From Vibrio sp. CB1-14 (GTDB lineage: Bacteria > Pseudomonadota > Gammaproteobacteria > Enterobacterales > Vibrionaceae): a DNA stretch of 64,000 nucleotides. The translations under genes and the position numbers were made by a program. The notes below the pieces were generated by a model, which was given only the letters and a program-made list of their open reading frames with translations, ran no database searches and was not told where the DNA came from. The stretch covers positions 3,348,001 through 3,412,000 of the forward strand of contig NZ_CP115920.1 in assembly GCF_040412085.2 (NCBI RefSeq). Direction: 5' to 3'. Of this stretch, positions 1-11,105 are shown one piece after another. Numbering within the stretch: the stretch's first letter is position 1; the number at the start of each line of letters is the position of its first letter.

Positions 1-50
1 CCCGTTATGGATACGCTGCGGAGTGCTACTTCTTTTGCACGCAAAAGGTA
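1..50 (-). promoter_or_regulatory. Alpha-operon mRNA leader, 5' part (S4 target), cut by window edge
   Basis: Read on the minus strand, this is the start of the leader that should precede rpsM, which lies outside the window. In E. coli the alpha-operon leader folds into a pseudoknot bound by ribosomal protein S4, which represses rpsM-rpsK-rpsD-rpoA-rplQ. Here a 6-bp hairpin (32-47) is followed by GTATCC and ACGGG segments that resemble the E. coli leader as I remember it. Only the 5' part is present, so the pseudoknot cannot be checked. Confidence 0.5.
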
Positions 51-58
51 GGCCGAGG

Positions 59-87
59 AATATACTCGACCATACCTTATATTTCAA
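59..87 (-). promoter_or_regulatory. Sigma-70 promoter of the alpha operon
   Basis: On the minus strand a -35 TTGAAA (82-87) and a -10 TATATT (59-64) are separated by exactly 17 bp. The promoter lies 19 bp after the rpmJ stop codon, where the alpha operon promoter sits in E. coli. It would start transcription of the S4-regulated leader. Confidence 0.7.
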
Positions 88-105
88 GTAAAAATTTCTG
101 CTTAA

Positions 106-222
106 TTAGCCTTGGCGCTGTTTGTGCTTTGGCTCACTGCTACAGATAACACGCACAACACCGTTGCGCTTGATAACTTTACAGTTACGGCAGATTTTTT
201 TAACGGAAGCACGAACTTTCAT
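106..222 (-). CDS. rpmJ: 50S ribosomal protein L36
   Basis: This 38-residue basic protein is the last gene of the spc operon. It begins [11 protein letters not shown] and ends KHKQRQG, typical of bacterial L36. Cysteines at 11, 14 and 27 plus a C-terminal histidine form the zinc-ribbon set, so this is the zinc-binding form rather than the zinc-free paralogue some bacteria carry. It starts 39 bp after the secY stop codon and is followed by the alpha-operon promoter. Confidence 0.95.
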   Translation of the reverse strand: MKVRASVKKICRNCKVIKRNGVVRVICSSEPKHKQRQG

Positions 223-261
223 TGCTAAACTCCGTAGATGAAATCTGAGACAATCGCCGAA

Positions 262-1596
262 TTAACGGCCAACGCCTTTCAGATTTGCTTTCTTCAACAC
301 AGAATCATACTGTTGTGACATCAGATGAGTCTGTACCTGTGCCATAAAGTCCATAATAACTACCACTACGATAAGTAGTGAAGTACCGCCGAAGTAGAAA
401 CGTACGTTCCACGCGACCATCATGAACTCGGGAATCAGACAGATAAAGGTAATATATAGAGCACCTGCAAGGGTAAGTCTAGTCATTACTTTATCAATGT
501 ATTTCGCTGTCTGCTCACCTGGGCGGATGCCGGGTACGAATGCACCTGACTTCTTCAAGTTATCTGCTGTTTCACGCGGATTGAAAACAAGAGCCGTGTA
601 GAAGAAACAGAAGAAAATAATCGCTGCTGCATAAAGCATTACATACAGCGGTTGACCTGGGCTAAGAGCCAATGACACGTCAGTTAACCAACCGAACGCG
701 CTGCTCTCACCATTCTGACCAAACCACTGAGCCAGTGTTCCTGGGAACAGGATAATGCTTGAAGCAAAGATTGCTGGAATAACACCTGCCATGTTGATTT
801 TCAACGGTAGGTGTGTGCTTTGTGCAGCGAAAACCTTACGGCCTTGTTGACGTTTAGCGTAGTTAACGACGATACGACGTTGACCACGTTCCATAAACAC
901 AACAAAGTAAATCACTGCGAAAGCGAGTACAGCAATCAACAACAGAAGAAGTACGTGCAGTTCACCTTGACGCGCTTGCTCGATTGTTTGACCGATTGCA
1001 GAAGGCAATCCAGCAACAATACCTGCAAAAATTAGAATGGAAATACCATTACCAATTCCACGCTCTGTAATTTGTTCACCTAACCACATTAGGAACATGG
1101 TACCAGTTACTAAACTTACGGTTGCAATTAGCGTAAACATGGTTTGGTTGATAACAACCAGATTATTGACCATGTTTGGAAGGCCAGTTGCGATACCTAT
1201 TGCCTGGAATGTTGCAAGTACAAGCGTACCATAACGCGTATATTGGCTAATCTTACGACGCCCTGCCTCACCCTCTTTCTTGAGTTCGGCTAACGCTGGA
1301 TGAACTACCGTTAGCAACTGGACAACAATCGACGCCGAAATATACGGCATGATGCCCAGTGCTAAAATAGATGCACGCTCTAATGCACCACCGGAGAACA
1401 TGTTAAACATTTCTACGATGGTACCTTTTTGCTGTTCGAACAAATCGGCAAGTACAGCTGCGTCAATACCAGGGATCGGCACAAAAGAGCCGGCACGGAA
1501 CACTAAAAGTGCGCCTATCACGAATAAAAGTCTAGACTTAAGTTCGTTTAAGCCATTCTTTGCACTACTAAAATCTTGTCCTGGTTTCTTAGCCAT
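262..1596 (-). CDS. secY: Protein translocase subunit SecY
   Basis: SecY forms the membrane channel of the Sec translocon with SecE and SecG. It takes unfolded proteins from SecA or the ribosome across or into the inner membrane. The 444 residues match the usual length (about 443). About ten hydrophobic helices can be seen, starting after a short cytoplasmic N-terminus (MAKKPGQDF). The plug-region sequence [18 protein letters not shown] and the C-terminal tail are conserved. The start has a GAGG ribosome site. As in E. coli, the gene lies between rplO and rpmJ. Confidence 0.97.
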   Translation of the reverse strand: MAKKPGQDFSSAKNGLNELKSRLLFVIGALLVFRAGSFVPIPGIDAAVLADLFEQQKGTIVEMFNMFSGGALERASILALGIMPYISASIVVQLLTVVHPALAELKKEGEAGRRKISQYTRYGTLVLATFQAIGIATGLPNMVNNLVVINQTMFTLIATVSLVTGTMFLMWLGEQITERGIGNGISILIFAGIVAGLPSAIGQTIEQARQGELHVLLLLLIAVLAFAVIYFVVFMERGQRRIVVNYAKRQQGRKVFAAQSTHLPLKINMAGVIPAIFASSIILFPGTLAQWFGQNGESSAFGWLTDVSLALSPGQPLYVMLYAAAIIFFCFFYTALVFNPRETADNLKKSGAFVPGIRPGEQTAKYIDKVMTRLTLAGALYITFICLIPEFMMVAWNVRFYFGGTSLLIVVVVIMDFMAQVQTHLMSQQYDSVLKKANLKGVGR

Positions 1597-1616
1597 CTGT
1601 ACCTCATCCCTCGAGA

Positions 1617-2051
1617 TTATTCCTCGATTTTACCGCCTGCAGCTTCGATTGCAGCTTTAGCGCCTTTAGTCACGCGTAGACCTTTAACAGTCACAGCTTT
1701 GTCGATTTCACCTGAAAGAACAACTTTAACAAATTCGATGTTCTTAGTGATAACGTTAGCTGCTTTAAGGCTGTTTAGATCTACAACGTCACCAGTTACT
1801 TTCGCTAGCTCAGCTAGACGAACTTCAGCAGACACTAGGCTCTTACGAGAAGTGAAACCGAATTTTGGTAGACGCTGTTTCAAAGGCATTTGACCGCCTT
1901 CAAAACCTGGACGAACACTGCCGCCAGAACGTGATTTTTGACCTTTGTGACCACGGCCACCAGTTTTACCTAGGCCAGAACCGATACCACGGCCTACGCG
2001 CTTCTTAGAAGGCTTAGAACCCGCAGCCGGTGATAGAGTATTCAAACGCAT
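1617..2051 (-). CDS. rplO: 50S ribosomal protein L15
   Basis: L15 is a late-assembly protein of the large subunit that contacts 23S rRNA with an extended glycine- and arginine-rich N-terminal arm. That arm is visible ([20 protein letters not shown]), followed by a globular C-terminal half. Its 144 residues equal the E. coli protein. The gene starts 5 bp after rpmD and lies 20 bp before secY. Confidence 0.97.
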   Translation of the reverse strand: MRLNTLSPAAGSKPSKKRVGRGIGSGLGKTGGRGHKGQKSRSGGSVRPGFEGGQMPLKQRLPKFGFTSRKSLVSAEVRLAELAKVTGDVVDLNSLKAANVITKNIEFVKVVLSGEIDKAVTVKGLRVTKGAKAAIEAAGGKIEE

Positions 2052-2056
2052 TCTGA

Positions 2057-2233
2057 TTACTCCTCAACTTTAACCATGTAGTAAACCTTGTTGATCATAC
2101 CGCGAATGCACGGTGTATCTTCAAGTTCTACTGTGTGGTTGATTTTACGAAGGCCAAGACCTTTAAGACACGCTTTGTGCTTAGGTAGGCGACCAATTGA
2201 GCTCTTAGTTTGAGTTACTTTGATAGTTGCCAT
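2057..2233 (-). CDS. rpmD: 50S ribosomal protein L30
   Basis: L30 is a small 58-residue large-subunit protein. The sequence [15 protein letters not shown] through the conserved [15 protein letters not shown] segment is typical. An in-frame start nine codons upstream (to 2260) would overlap rpsE. The ATG at 2233 was chosen because it gives the family length. The gene lies 7 bp after the rpsE stop. Confidence 0.95.
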   Translation of the reverse strand: MATIKVTQTKSSIGRLPKHKACLKGLGLRKINHTVELEDTPCIRGMINKVYYMVKVEE

Positions 2234-2240
2234 GGTGTTC

Positions 2241-2741
2241 TTACTCCGAAATAGATTCAACAGTTAGACCACGTTTAGCAGCAACCATTTCTGGTGACTT
2301 CATGCTACCTAGAGCATCGATCGTAGCACGAACGATGTTGATAGGGTTCGTAGAACCGTATGCTTTAGATAGTACGTTGTGTACACCTGCAACTTCTAGT
2401 ACTGCACGCATCGCACCACCTGCGATAACACCCGTACCTTCTGCTGCTGGCTGCATGTAAACTTTAGAGCCAGAGTGGCGACCTTTCACCGGGTGGTGAA
2501 GAGTGCCTTCGTTAAGCGCGATCGTAGTCATGTTACGACGTGCTTTTTCCATTGCTTTTTGAATCGCAGCAGGTACTTCACGAGCTTTGCCGTAACCGAA
2601 ACCTACGCGACCGTTACCGTCACCAACTACTGTTAGTGCAGTGAAGCTCATGATTCGACCACCTTTAACCGTCTTAGAAACACGGTTAACGGCGATTAGC
2701 TTTTCTTGCAAATCACTAGCTTGTTGTTGTTCTTTAGCCAT
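2241..2741 (-). CDS. rpsE: 30S ribosomal protein S5
   Basis: S5 sits at the mRNA entry and decoding region of the small subunit and contributes to translational accuracy. The 166 residues hold the double-stranded-RNA-binding-like N-terminal domain ([23 protein letters not shown]) and the conserved [19 protein letters not shown] segment. The loop residues linked to spectinomycin sensitivity (KTVKGGR) look wild type. Confidence 0.97.
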   Translation of the reverse strand: MAKEQQQASDLQEKLIAVNRVSKTVKGGRIMSFTALTVVGDGNGRVGFGYGKAREVPAAIQKAMEKARRNMTTIALNEGTLHHPVKGRHSGSKVYMQPAAEGTGVIAGGAMRAVLEVAGVHNVLSKAYGSTNPINIVRATIDALGSMKSPEMVAAKRGLTVESISE

Positions 2742-2755
2742 CTTCCAACCCTACC

Positions 2756-3109
2756 TTAGAATTTCAGACCAGCTTCGCGAGCAGATTCTGCTAGCGCCGC
2801 TACTCGACCGTGGTATTGGAAACCAGAACGATCGAATGCAACAGCAGATACGCCTTTTTCAAGAGCGCGCTCAGCAACAGCTTTACCAACTGCTTTAGCT
2901 GCATCGATGTTACCAGTACTCTTAACTTCTTCACGAATCGCTTTTTCAACAGTTGAAGCGGCTGCGATAACTTCAGAGCCGTTCGCTGCGATTACTTGAG
3001 CGTAAACGTGACGAGGAGTACGGTGTACTACTAGGCGAGTTGCACCCAGTTCTGCAATCTTACGACGTGCACGTGTAGCACGACGGATGCGAGATGCTTT
3101 CTTATCCAT
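2756..3109 (-). CDS. rplR: 50S ribosomal protein L18
   Basis: L18 binds 5S rRNA with L5 and L25 and attaches it to the large subunit. The 117-residue length is exact for the family. The N-terminal basic segment [15 protein letters not shown] and the C-terminal [26 protein letters not shown] are hallmarks. It follows rplF by 9 bp. Confidence 0.97.
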   Translation of the reverse strand: MDKKASRIRRATRARRKIAELGATRLVVHRTPRHVYAQVIAANGSEVIAAASTVEKAIREEVKSTGNIDAAKAVGKAVAERALEKGVSAVAFDRSGFQYHGRVAALAESAREAGLKF

Positions 3110-3118
3110 AGTGTTACC

Positions 3119-3652
3119 TTACTTCTTCTTAGCTTCTTTAGTACGCACATTTTCATCTGCGTAACGAACACCTTTACCTTTATAAGGCTCAGGCTCACGG
3201 TAAGAACGAATGTCAGCTGCAACTTGACCAACTAGTTGCTTATCACAACCAGTAATGATGATCTCAGTTTGGCTAGGACACTCAGCTTTAATACCCGCTG
3301 GCAACTCGTGCTCAACTGGGTGAGAGAAGCCAAGTGTTAGGCCTACAGCGTTGCCTTTGATAGCAGCACGGTAACCAACACCTTTAAGAGTTAGCTTCTT
3401 AGTAAAGCCTTCAGTAACACCAACAACCATGTTGTTAACTAGTGCACGAGCAGTACCTGCTTGTGCCCATGCGTTAGCAACACCGTCGCGAGGACCGAAT
3501 GTAAGGTTGCTCTCTTCTTGAGCGATAACTACTGCGTTGTTTAGAACGCGAGTAAGTTCACCTTTAGCGCCTTTAACAGTAACTTCTTGGCCGTTTAGTT
3601 TCACCTCTACGCCAGCTGGAATAGCGACAGGTGCTTTAGCAACACGAGACAT
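3119..3652 (-). CDS. rplF: 50S ribosomal protein L6
   Basis: L6 lies near the factor-binding site and the sarcin-ricin loop of 23S rRNA. It has two related RNA-binding domains, visible as [10 protein letters not shown] and the later [25 protein letters not shown] signature. The length is 177 residues, as in E. coli. Confidence 0.97.
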   Translation of the reverse strand: MSRVAKAPVAIPAGVEVKLNGQEVTVKGAKGELTRVLNNAVVIAQEESNLTFGPRDGVANAWAQAGTARALVNNMVVGVTEGFTKKLTLKGVGYRAAIKGNAVGLTLGFSHPVEHELPAGIKAECPSQTEIIITGCDKQLVGQVAADIRSYREPEPYKGKGVRYADENVRTKEAKKK

Positions 3653-3664
3653 AATCTACTCCTA

Positions 3665-4057
3665 TTAAGCTACGTAACAGATGATTTCACCGCCAAGACC
3701 TGCTTTACGTGCAGCGCGGTCTGACATCAGACCCTTGGAAGTGGAAACAACAGCAATACCCAAACCGCCCATCACAGTTGGTAGCGAGTCTTTATTTTTG
3801 TAGACACGCAGACCAGGACGTGAAACACGTTTGATTTGCTCAATTACTGGTTTTGCTTGGAAGTACTTAAGTGTAACTTCTAGCACTGGTTTTGCTTCGC
3901 CTTCAACAGCGAAGTCAACGATGTAACCTTCAGCTTTCAGTAGTGCAGCGATTGCAACTTTAAGCTTTGAAGAAGGCATTTTTACAGCAACTTTGTTTGC
4001 TGCCTGACCGTTACGAACGCGGGTCAGCATATCCGAAATCGGATCTTGCATGCTCAT
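3665..4057 (-). CDS. rpsH: 30S ribosomal protein S8
   Basis: S8 binds helix 21 of 16S rRNA in the central domain. In E. coli it also represses the spc operon by binding the mRNA around the rplE start. The 130 residues begin [18 protein letters not shown] and end with the conserved [11 protein letters not shown]. Confidence 0.97.
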   Translation of the reverse strand: MSMQDPISDMLTRVRNGQAANKVAVKMPSSKLKVAIAALLKAEGYIVDFAVEGEAKPVLEVTLKYFQAKPVIEQIKRVSRPGLRVYKNKDSLPTVMGGLGIAVVSTSKGLMSDRAARKAGLGGEIICYVA

Positions 4058-4086
4058 AAGATTTACTCCAAATGATTAAGTGGCAA

Positions 4087-4392
4087 TTACCAGCTAGCCT
4101 TACGAAGTCCAGGAATCTCGCCTTTCATGCAAGCTTCGCGAACTTTGATACGGCTTAGACCGAACTTACGTAGGTAACCGTGTGGACGACCAGTTTGGTT
4201 GCAACGGTTGCGCTGACGTGAAGCACTTGAATCACGTGGAAGAGCTTGCAGTTTAAGTACTGCGTTCCAACGATCTTCTTCAGATGCGTTTACATCGCTG
4301 ATGATAGCTTTTAGAGCTGAGCGCTTTTCAGCAAACTTAGCTACTAGCTTCGCGCGTTTAGTTTCGCGCGCTTTCATTGATTGTTTAGCCAT
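4087..4392 (-). CDS. rpsN: 30S ribosomal protein S14 (zinc-free type)
   Basis: S14 is a late-binding protein of the 30S head. The 101-residue length and the lack of a CxxC...CxxC zinc ribbon mark the long, zinc-independent type. The conserved segment [20 protein letters not shown] is present. It lies between rpsH and rplE as in E. coli. Confidence 0.97.
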   Translation of the reverse strand: MAKQSMKARETKRAKLVAKFAEKRSALKAIISDVNASEEDRWNAVLKLQALPRDSSASRQRNRCNQTGRPHGYLRKFGLSRIKVREACMKGEIPGLRKASW

Positions 4393-4409
4393 AACAGTAA
4401 CCCTTCACC

Positions 4410-4949
4410 TTACTTACGGAATGGGAAGTTAAAGGCAGCCAGCAGAGCTCGGCCTTCCTCATCGTTTGCAGCAGACGTCGTAATAGTGATGTCTAGGCCA
4501 CGAACACGGTCTACTTTATCGTAGTCGATTTCCGGGAAGATGATTTGCTCGCGAACGCCCATGCTGTAGTTACCGCGTCCGTCAAAAGACTTAGCGCTAA
4601 CGCCACGGAAGTCACGTACACGTGGAAGTGCGATAGAGATTAAACGCTCTAAAAATTCCCACATACGTTCGCCACGCAAGGTTACTTTACAACCAATTGG
4701 GTAGCCTTCACGAATTTTGAAACCTGCAACAGATTTACGCGCTTTAGTGATAAGAGGCTTTTGACCAGAGATCGTTGCCATATCAGCTGCTGCGTTTTCT
4801 AGCAGTTTCTTATCGTTGATTGCTTCACCAACGCCCATGTTTAGGGTGATTTTCTCAATCCTAGGGACTTGCATGACGCTTGAGTAGTTGAATTGTTTGG
4901 TCAATTCAGCAACTACAGACGACTTGTAGTAATCATGCAGTTTCGCCAT
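4410..4949 (-). CDS. rplE: 50S ribosomal protein L5
   Basis: L5 joins 5S rRNA to the central protuberance and contacts P-site tRNA. The 179 residues include the [11 protein letters not shown] and [21 protein letters not shown] signatures. In E. coli the start region of this gene (MAKLHDYYK, also the sequence here) doubles as the S8 repressor site on the spc mRNA. The coding core is kept here, but the upstream half of the stem appears altered. Confidence 0.97.
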   Translation of the reverse strand: MAKLHDYYKSSVVAELTKQFNYSSVMQVPRIEKITLNMGVGEAINDKKLLENAAADMATISGQKPLITKARKSVAGFKIREGYPIGCKVTLRGERMWEFLERLISIALPRVRDFRGVSAKSFDGRGNYSMGVREQIIFPEIDYDKVDRVRGLDITITTSAANDEEGRALLAAFNFPFRK

Positions 4950-4973
4950 AGTAGAACTCCAAATTACTTTCTA

Positions 4974-5291
4974 TTAGTTAGAAACAGTTTCGCCGTTAGA
5001 CTTGAAGAAACGAACTTTCTTGCCATCTTCGATACGGAAACCGATGCGGTCAGCTTTACCAGTAGCCGCGTTAAAGATTGCAACGTTAGAAGCGTCAATT
5101 GCTGCTTCTTGCTCAACGATGCCACCTTGTTGACCTAGAGCCGGTTGAGGCTTTTGGTGCTTCTTAACAAGGTTGATACCTTCAACGATAACTTTACCAG
5201 TTGCTAGAACCTTAGTTACTTTACCTTTCTTGCCTTTATCTTTACCAGCAAGAACGATTACTTCGTCATTACGACGGATTTTAGCTGCCAT
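4974..5291 (-). CDS. rplX: 50S ribosomal protein L24
   Basis: L24 is one of the two proteins that start large-subunit assembly. The KOW motif is visible near the N-terminus ([21 protein letters not shown]). The length of 105 residues is normal. It follows rplN by 11 bp. Confidence 0.96.
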   Translation of the reverse strand: MAAKIRRNDEVIVLAGKDKGKKGKVTKVLATGKVIVEGINLVKKHQKPQPALGQQGGIVEQEAAIDASNVAIFNAATGKADRIGFRIEDGKKVRFFKSNGETVSN

Positions 5292-5302
5292 TATGTAGCT
5301 CC

Positions 5303-5674
5303 TTACAGTACTTCAGGTGCTAGTGAAACAATTTTCATGAATTTCGCATTACGAAGTTCACGAGTCACTGGACCAAAGATACGTGTGCCGACTGGTTGCT
5401 CAGTAGTGTCGTTCAACAATACACAAGCATTACGGTCGAAGCGAATGACAGAACCGTCTGGACGACGTACGCCTTTACGGGTGCGAACTACTACCGCCTT
5501 CAGAACATCACCTTTTTTTACTTTACCGCGAGGAATTGCTTCTTTCACAGTAACTTTGATGATGTCGCCGATGTGTGCGTAACGACGGTGTGAGCCACCC
5601 AGAACCTTAATACACATTACCTTGCGCGCGCCAGAGTTATCTGCTGCGTCAAGTGTACTTTGCATTTGGATCAT
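5303..5674 (-). CDS. rplN: 50S ribosomal protein L14
   Basis: L14 is the first gene of the spc operon. It binds 23S rRNA near the intersubunit face. The 123 residues carry the family signature [17 protein letters not shown] promoter and hairpin leader lie upstream at 5697-5772. Confidence 0.97.
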   Translation of the reverse strand: MIQMQSTLDAADNSGARKVMCIKVLGGSHRRYAHIGDIIKVTVKEAIPRGKVKKGDVLKAVVVRTRKGVRRPDGSVIRFDRNACVLLNDTTEQPVGTRIFGPVTRELRNAKFMKIVSLAPEVL

Positions 5675-5696
5675 TGTTAGTGCTCCGCTAAATATT

Positions 5697-5718
5697 AAAA
5701 ACTAGACCCTCTCGGGTC
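5697..5718 (-). promoter_or_regulatory. Hairpin with T-tract in the spc operon leader (possible attenuator)
   Basis: On the minus strand a stem GACCC/GGGTC with a GAGA tetraloop (5705-5718) is followed after TA G by five Ts (5697-5701). It lies between the candidate spc promoter and rplN. The shape resembles a weak intrinsic terminator or attenuator. No regulator is known to me for this position. Confidence 0.4.
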
Positions 5719-5743
5719 GGGCTGCCTCTTTAAAGGGACGCGA

Positions 5744-5772
5744 ATTGTACCACCCTTTTTTTGTGATTGGGT
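5744..5772 (-). promoter_or_regulatory. Candidate spc operon promoter
   Basis: A -10 box TACAAT (5744-5749, minus strand) is followed by a discriminator containing GCGTCCC. The same GCGTCCC follows the -10 of the str promoter at 16,608. The -35 region (ACCCAA at 17 bp) is weak. The position between the S10 terminator and rplN fits the E. coli layout. Confidence 0.45.
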
Positions 5773-5776
5773 AGAC

Positions 5777-5816
5777 AAAAAAAATAAGCGGCCCCAAAAA
5801 TAATTTGGAGCCGCTT
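5777..5816 (-). terminator. Rho-independent terminator of the S10 operon
   Basis: Downstream of rpsQ on the minus strand, AAGCGGCTCC pairs with a GGGGCCGCTT arm across an A/T-rich loop and is followed by a run of Ts. This separates the S10 operon from the spc operon. Confidence 0.85.
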
Positions 5817-5837
5817 GATTTCGCTAGAGAAAAACGA

Positions 5838-6092
5838 TTAAATTTTCGCTTTTTCTACGATGCTTACCAAAGTCCAAGACTTAGTCTTAGACAGTGGACG
5901 GCACTCACGAACTTCAACAGTGTCGCCAATGCCACACTCGTTGTTTTCGTCATGTGCGTGTAGTTTAGTCGTACGCTTTACGAATTTACCGTAAATTGGG
6001 TGTTTAACCATGCGTTCGATTGCAACAACAATAGACTTATCGCCTTTGTTGCTAATTACACGACCTAGTTGAGTACGGATTTGTTCGCTCAT
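5838..6092 (-). CDS. rpsQ: 30S ribosomal protein S17
   Basis: S17 is a primary 16S rRNA-binding protein with an OB fold. The 84 residues contain the signature [20 protein letters not shown] and the [11 protein letters not shown] segment. Its ATG shares one base with the rpmC stop codon, indicating coupled translation. It is the last S10 operon gene. Confidence 0.97.
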   Translation of the reverse strand: MSEQIRTQLGRVISNKGDKSIVVAIERMVKHPIYGKFVKRTTKLHAHDENNECGIGDTVEVRECRPLSKTKSWTLVSIVEKAKI

Positions 6093-6283
6093 TATGCGCC
6101 TGCCTTCTCAGTCAAAACAGTTTTCACACGTGCGATATCACGGCGTACAGCTTTTAGAGTATGAGTTTGCTGAAGCTGACCAGTTGCAGCTTGCATGCGC
6201 AAGTTGAACTGTTCACGTAGCAAATTCAAAAGCTCAGCGTTAAGCTCTTCAACGTTTTTTTCGCGTAGATCTTGTGCTTTCAT
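6092..6283 (-). CDS. rpmC: 50S ribosomal protein L29
   Basis: L29 lies at the peptide exit tunnel mouth beside L23. The 63-residue helical protein begins [22 protein letters not shown] codon just upstream could also be read as a start. The ATG at 6283 was chosen because it gives the family start and overlaps the rplP stop by one base. Confidence 0.95.
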   Translation of the reverse strand: MKAQDLREKNVEELNAELLNLLREQFNLRMQAATGQLQQTHTLKAVRRDIARVKTVLTEKAGA

Positions 6284-6693
6284 CACATCACCTGCTTAGT
6301 TACAAATGTAGTTTTGAACGGCAGTTTGCGAGCCGCTAGGCGGAACGCTTCACGTGCCAACTCTTCAGGTACACCGTCCATTTCGTACATAACCTTACCA
6401 GGTTGGATTTGGGCTACCCAGTACTCAACGTTACCTTTACCCTTACCTTGACGAACTTCTAGTGGTTTTTCTGTGATAGGCTTGTCTGGGAATACACGAA
6501 TCCAGATTTTACCTTGACGCTTAACGTGACGCGTCATTGCACGACGTGCCGCTTCGATCTGACGAGCAGTAAGACGACCACGACCAACAGCCTTAAGACC
6601 GAATGTGCCGAAGCTTACGTCTGTACCTTTAGCTAGACCACGGTTGCGACCAGTCTGAACCTTACGGAACTTAGTACGTTTAGGTTGTAGCAT
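6283..6693 (-). CDS. rplP: 50S ribosomal protein L16
   Basis: L16 is near the A site and peptidyl transferase centre and is needed late in 50S assembly. The 136 residues start [19 protein letters not shown] and hold the conserved [26 protein letters not shown] block. The stop overlaps the rpmC start. Confidence 0.97.
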   Translation of the reverse strand: MLQPKRTKFRKVQTGRNRGLAKGTDVSFGTFGLKAVGRGRLTARQIEAARRAMTRHVKRQGKIWIRVFPDKPITEKPLEVRQGKGKGNVEYWVAQIQPGKVMYEMDGVPEELAREAFRLAARKLPFKTTFVTKQVM

Positions 6694-6704
6694 CTGTCGA
6701 CTCC

Positions 6705-7403
6705 TTACTTACGGCCTTTGCGCTGCTTCTTAGGCTTGTCGCCTTTTGGCTCTACAGCGTTAGCTGCTGGCATACCGCCTAGAATCTCACCTTTGAAGAT
6801 CCAAACTTTAATGCCGATCACACCGTATTGGGTGTGAGCCGAAGAAGTTGCGTAATCAATGTCAGCACGTAGAGTGTGTAGAGGCACACGGCCTTCACGG
6901 TACCACTCAGAACGTGCGATTTCAGCGCCGCCTAGACGACCACTTACTTCCACTTTGATACCTTTAGCGCCAAGACGCATAGCATTTTGTACCGCACGCT
7001 TCATAGCACGACGGAACATAACACGACGCTCAAGTTGAGACGCGATGCTATCAGCCACAAGTTGGCCGTCTAGCTCAGGCTTACGTACTTCAGCGATGTT
7101 AATTTGCGCTGGTACACCTGCGATTTTAGCTACAGCTGCGCGTAGCTTCTCAACGTCTTCACCTTTCTTACCGATAACAACGCCAGGACGAGCAGTGTGA
7201 ATAGTCACACGGATGCTCTTAGCTGGACGCTCGATAACGATACGTGAAAGAGACGCTTTTGCTAGTTCCTTAGTAAGGAACTGACGTACCTTGAAGTCGC
7301 CGTCTAGGTTGTCAGCGAAATCTTTGGTGTTAGCAAACCATGTAGCATTCCAAGGCTTAACGATGCCAAGACGAATACCATTAGGATGTACTTTCTGACC
7401 CAT
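6705..7403 (-). CDS. rpsC: 30S ribosomal protein S3
   Basis: S3 forms part of the mRNA entry tunnel and the ribosomal helicase. A KH domain is visible ([16 protein letters not shown], about residues 72-87), followed by the S3 C-terminal domain ([31 protein letters not shown]). The length is 232 residues. Confidence 0.97.
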   Translation of the reverse strand: MGQKVHPNGIRLGIVKPWNATWFANTKDFADNLDGDFKVRQFLTKELAKASLSRIVIERPAKSIRVTIHTARPGVVIGKKGEDVEKLRAAVAKIAGVPAQINIAEVRKPELDGQLVADSIASQLERRVMFRRAMKRAVQNAMRLGAKGIKVEVSGRLGGAEIARSEWYREGRVPLHTLRADIDYATSSAHTQYGVIGIKVWIFKGEILGGMPAANAVEPKGDKPKKQRKGRK

Positions 7404-7419
7404 TGCTTATCTCCTAGTC

Positions 7420-7752
7420 TTAAGCGTCTGCAACAACAACAGTGATGTGGCAAGAACGCTTCAAGATACGGTCGGCACGGCCTTTAGCACGAGGCATAAT
7501 ACGCTTCATGATAGGACCTTCATCTACGAAGATTTTTGCGACTGAAAGATCGTCGATATCTGCACCTTCGTTGTGTTCCGCATTCGCGATTGCTGATTCA
7601 AGAACTTTCTTAACTAGTTCAGCAGCTTTTTTGTTGCTGAAAGTTAGTAGTTCAAGAGCTTGATCCACGCTTTTACCGCGGATTTGGTCTGCAACTAAGC
7701 GAGCTTTCTGAGGAGAAATACGAGCAAAGTTATGTTTAGCGATAGCTTCCAT
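7420..7752 (-). CDS. rplV: 50S ribosomal protein L22
   Basis: L22 lines the nascent peptide exit tunnel with a beta-hairpin ([22 protein letters not shown]), a site of macrolide-resistance mutations. The sequence looks wild type. Two adjacent ATG codons exist. The second (7752) was chosen because it gives 110 residues and proper spacing to GGAG. Confidence 0.95.
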   Translation of the reverse strand: MEAIAKHNFARISPQKARLVADQIRGKSVDQALELLTFSNKKAAELVKKVLESAIANAEHNEGADIDDLSVAKIFVDEGPIMKRIMPRAKGRADRILKRSCHITVVVADA

Positions 7753-7762
7753 CATCTACTCC

Positions 7763-8053
<291 letters not shown>

Positions 8054-8060
8054 TTATAGA

Positions 8061-8885
8061 TTACTTATTACGACGACGTACGATGTACTTGTCAGTGCGC
8101 TTGTTCTTACGAGTCTTAAAGCCTTTAGTTGGCTGACCCCAAGGAGATACTGGGTGACGACCACCAGAAGTACGGCCTTCACCACCACCGTGTGGGTGGT
8201 CTACCGGGTTCATTACCACACCGCGAACGGTTGGACGAACACCGCGCCAGCGGCTAGCACCAGCTTTACCTAGTTCACGTAGCATGTGCTCAGCATTACC
8301 AACTTCACCGATTGTTGCACGGCCTTCTGATAGTACTTTGCGCATTTCGCCAGAACGTAGGCGTAGAGTTACATATGCACCATCGCGAGCGATGATTTGT
8401 GCGTATGCACCTGCAGAACGAGCAATTTGTGCACCTTTACCAGGCTTAAGTTCAACACAGTGTACTGTAGAACCTACTGGGATGTTGCGCATCGGCAGAG
8501 TGTTACCTGCTTTGATAGGCGCATCAACACCAGACTGGATAGAGTCACCCGCTTGGATGCCTTTTGGTGCAATGATGTAGCGACGCTCACCGTCTGCGTA
8601 TAGAACTAGAGCGATGTTTGCACTACGGTTTGGATCGTATTCTAGGCGCTCAACTTTCGCTGGGATGCCATCTTTAGTACGCTTGAAATCAACCAAACGA
8701 TAGTGATGCTTGTGACCACCACCGATGTGACGTACTGTGATACGACCGTTGTTGTTACGACCACCGTTCTTAGAGTTTTTCTCTAGAAGTGGAGCGTAAG
8801 GCTTACCTTTGTGAAGGTCAGCGTTAACAACTTTAACTACGTGACGACGACCAGGGGAAGTCGGCTTACATTTAACAATAGCCAT
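8061..8885 (-). CDS. rplB: 50S ribosomal protein L2
   Basis: L2 is needed for subunit association and peptidyl transferase activity. The 274 residues include the RNA-binding core and the C-terminal [24 protein letters not shown] block, whose histidine is the conserved one near the active centre. It follows rplW by 15 bp. Confidence 0.97.
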   Translation of the reverse strand: MAIVKCKPTSPGRRHVVKVVNADLHKGKPYAPLLEKNSKNGGRNNNGRITVRHIGGGHKHHYRLVDFKRTKDGIPAKVERLEYDPNRSANIALVLYADGERRYIIAPKGIQAGDSIQSGVDAPIKAGNTLPMRNIPVGSTVHCVELKPGKGAQIARSAGAYAQIIARDGAYVTLRLRSGEMRKVLSEGRATIGEVGNAEHMLRELGKAGASRWRGVRPTVRGVVMNPVDHPHGGGEGRTSGGRHPVSPWGQPTKGFKTRKNKRTDKYIVRRRNK

Positions 8886-8900
8886 TGTTTAACTCTCCTG

Positions 8901-9203
8901 TTATTCCGCACCGCCAACGAAGTCAAGATCTTGACCTTCCGCCAGAGTCACATACGCTTTCTTAACGTCGCTGCGGCGACCTTGGCGTAGACCTTGGCGT
9001 TTAGTCTTACCCTTAAGAACAAGAGTATTTACAGACTTAACTTCAACTTCAAATAGCTTTTCTACAGCTGCTTGGATCTCTTTCTTAGTTGCATCTTTAG
9101 CTACTTTGAAAACGATAGTGTTCGCTTTCTCAGCTGCCATAGTTGCTTTTTCAGAGATGTGCGGAGCACGTAGAACTTTTAGGATACGCTCTTCAGTGAT
9201 CAT
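8901..9203 (-). CDS. rplW: 50S ribosomal protein L23
   Basis: L23 is at the tunnel exit and docks trigger factor and SRP. The conserved [21 protein letters not shown] segment is present and the length is 100 residues. The ATG overlaps the rplD stop codon in an ATGA arrangement. Confidence 0.96.
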   Translation of the reverse strand: MITEERILKVLRAPHISEKATMAAEKANTIVFKVAKDATKKEIQAAVEKLFEVEVKSVNTLVLKGKTKRQGLRQGRRSDVKKAYVTLAEGQDLDFVGGAE

Positions 9204-9802
9204 GCTAGCATCTCCTCAACTTGTTTAACTGCAGCTGCAGTAATAACAACTTTGTCGAACGCGATTAGAGATACTGGATCGATACCAGCAACGTCACGTG
9301 CGTCAACTTTGTATAGGTTACGAGCAGCTAGGAATAGATTCTCATCTACTTCGCTAGTCACGATTAGCGCATCTGTAAGCTCAAGCTCTTTAAGCTTAGC
9401 TACAAGCTCTTTCGTTTTTGGAGCTTCTACAGAGAAGTTATCAACAACGATTAGACGCTCTTGACGAACTAGCTCAGAAAGAATGCTCTTCATAGCACCG
9501 CGGTACATTTTTTTGTTAACTTTTTGGCTGTGATCTTGTGGTTTCGCAGCAAAAGTAACACCACCTGTACGCCAGATTGGGCTACGAATTGTACCAGCAC
9601 GTGCACGGCCAGTACCTTTTTGGCGCCATGGCTTAGCGCCACCGCCAGATACTTCAGAACGAGTCTTTTGAGCGCGAGTACCTTGACGAGCACCTGCTGC
9701 ATAAGCAACAACTACTTGGTGTACAAGAGCTTCGTTGAAGTCACGTCCGAAAGTAGTCTCGGAAACAGTTAGTGCATCAGCACCTTTAACCATCAATTCC
9801 AT
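9200..9802 (-). CDS. rplD: 50S ribosomal protein L4 (S10 operon autoregulator)
   Basis: L4 lines the exit tunnel and in enterobacteria also represses the S10 operon through its mRNA leader, by both attenuation and translational inhibition. The 200-residue sequence holds the long basic tunnel loop ([33 protein letters not shown]). The leader at 10775-11039 is the expected target. Confidence 0.97.
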   Translation of the reverse strand: MELMVKGADALTVSETTFGRDFNEALVHQVVVAYAAGARQGTRAQKTRSEVSGGGAKPWRQKGTGRARAGTIRSPIWRTGGVTFAAKPQDHSQKVNKKMYRGAMKSILSELVRQERLIVVDNFSVEAPKTKELVAKLKELELTDALIVTSEVDENLFLAARNLYKVDARDVAGIDPVSLIAFDKVVITAAAVKQVEEMLA

Positions 9803-9818
9803 TACTTACTCCTAGACG

Positions 9819-10448
9819 TTAAGCTTTAATAGCTGGTTTTACGATCACGTTGCCGCCTGTTGAGCCTGGTACTGCACCTTTAATAAGAAGCAGATTGCGC
9901 TCAGCGTCAACACGTACGATCTCTAGGTTTTGAGTCGTTACACGCTCAGCACCCATGTGACCTGCCATTTTTTTGCCTTTAAATACGCGACCTGGAGTTT
10001 GGCACTGACCAATTGAACCCGGAGCACGGTGAGACAAAGAGTTACCGTGAGTAGCATCTTGAGTAGAGAAGTTCCAACGCTTAACAGCGCCTTGGAAGCC
10101 TTTACCTTTAGAAGTACCAGTAACGTCTACTTTTTTAACGTCGTTGAATAGTTCTACGTTTAGCTCAGCGCCAACTGCGAACTCTTCGCCGTTTTCCAAA
10201 CGGAATTCCCAAAGACCGCGACCTGCTTCAACACCTGCTTTCGCAAAGTGGCCAGCTTCTGGCTTAGAAACACGGCTAGCTTTCTTAGCACCTGCAGTTA
10301 CCTGGATTGCTGCATAACCGTCTGCTTCAAGTGTACGTACTTGAGTTACACGGTTCGCTTCAACCTCAACAACTGTTACAGGGATAGAAACGCCTTCTTC
10401 GGTAAAAATGCGGGTCATACCCACTTTACGTCCGACTAGACCAATCAT
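9819..10448 (-). CDS. rplC: 50S ribosomal protein L3
   Basis: L3 starts 50S assembly and its loop reaches the peptidyl transferase centre. The 209 residues start [19 protein letters not shown]. The conserved loop [22 protein letters not shown] includes the glutamine that PrmB methylates in E. coli. Confidence 0.97.
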   Translation of the reverse strand: MIGLVGRKVGMTRIFTEEGVSIPVTVVEVEANRVTQVRTLEADGYAAIQVTAGAKKASRVSKPEAGHFAKAGVEAGRGLWEFRLENGEEFAVGAELNVELFNDVKKVDVTGTSKGKGFQGAVKRWNFSTQDATHGNSLSHRAPGSIGQCQTPGRVFKGKKMAGHMGAERVTTQNLEIVRVDAERNLLLIKGAVPGSTGGNVIVKPAIKA

Positions 10449-10462
10449 TCTTCTAATCTCCC

Positions 10463-11039
<577 letters not shown>

Positions 11040-11045
11040 GGCGGT

Positions 11046-11073
11046 ATTATACAGATCACAAAACGGGATGCAA
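11046..11073 (-). promoter_or_regulatory. S10 operon promoter
   Basis: On the minus strand a consensus -10 TATAAT (11,046-11,051) lies 16 bp from TTGCAT (11,068-11,073). It is followed by the GC-rich discriminator ACCGCCC, the kind associated with stringent control. The tRNA array promoter at 39,629 has the same -35, spacing and -10. Confidence 0.75.
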
Positions 11074-11105
11074 TAGGTGGGGGAAAAATAAACGAATTTA
11101 CTTTT

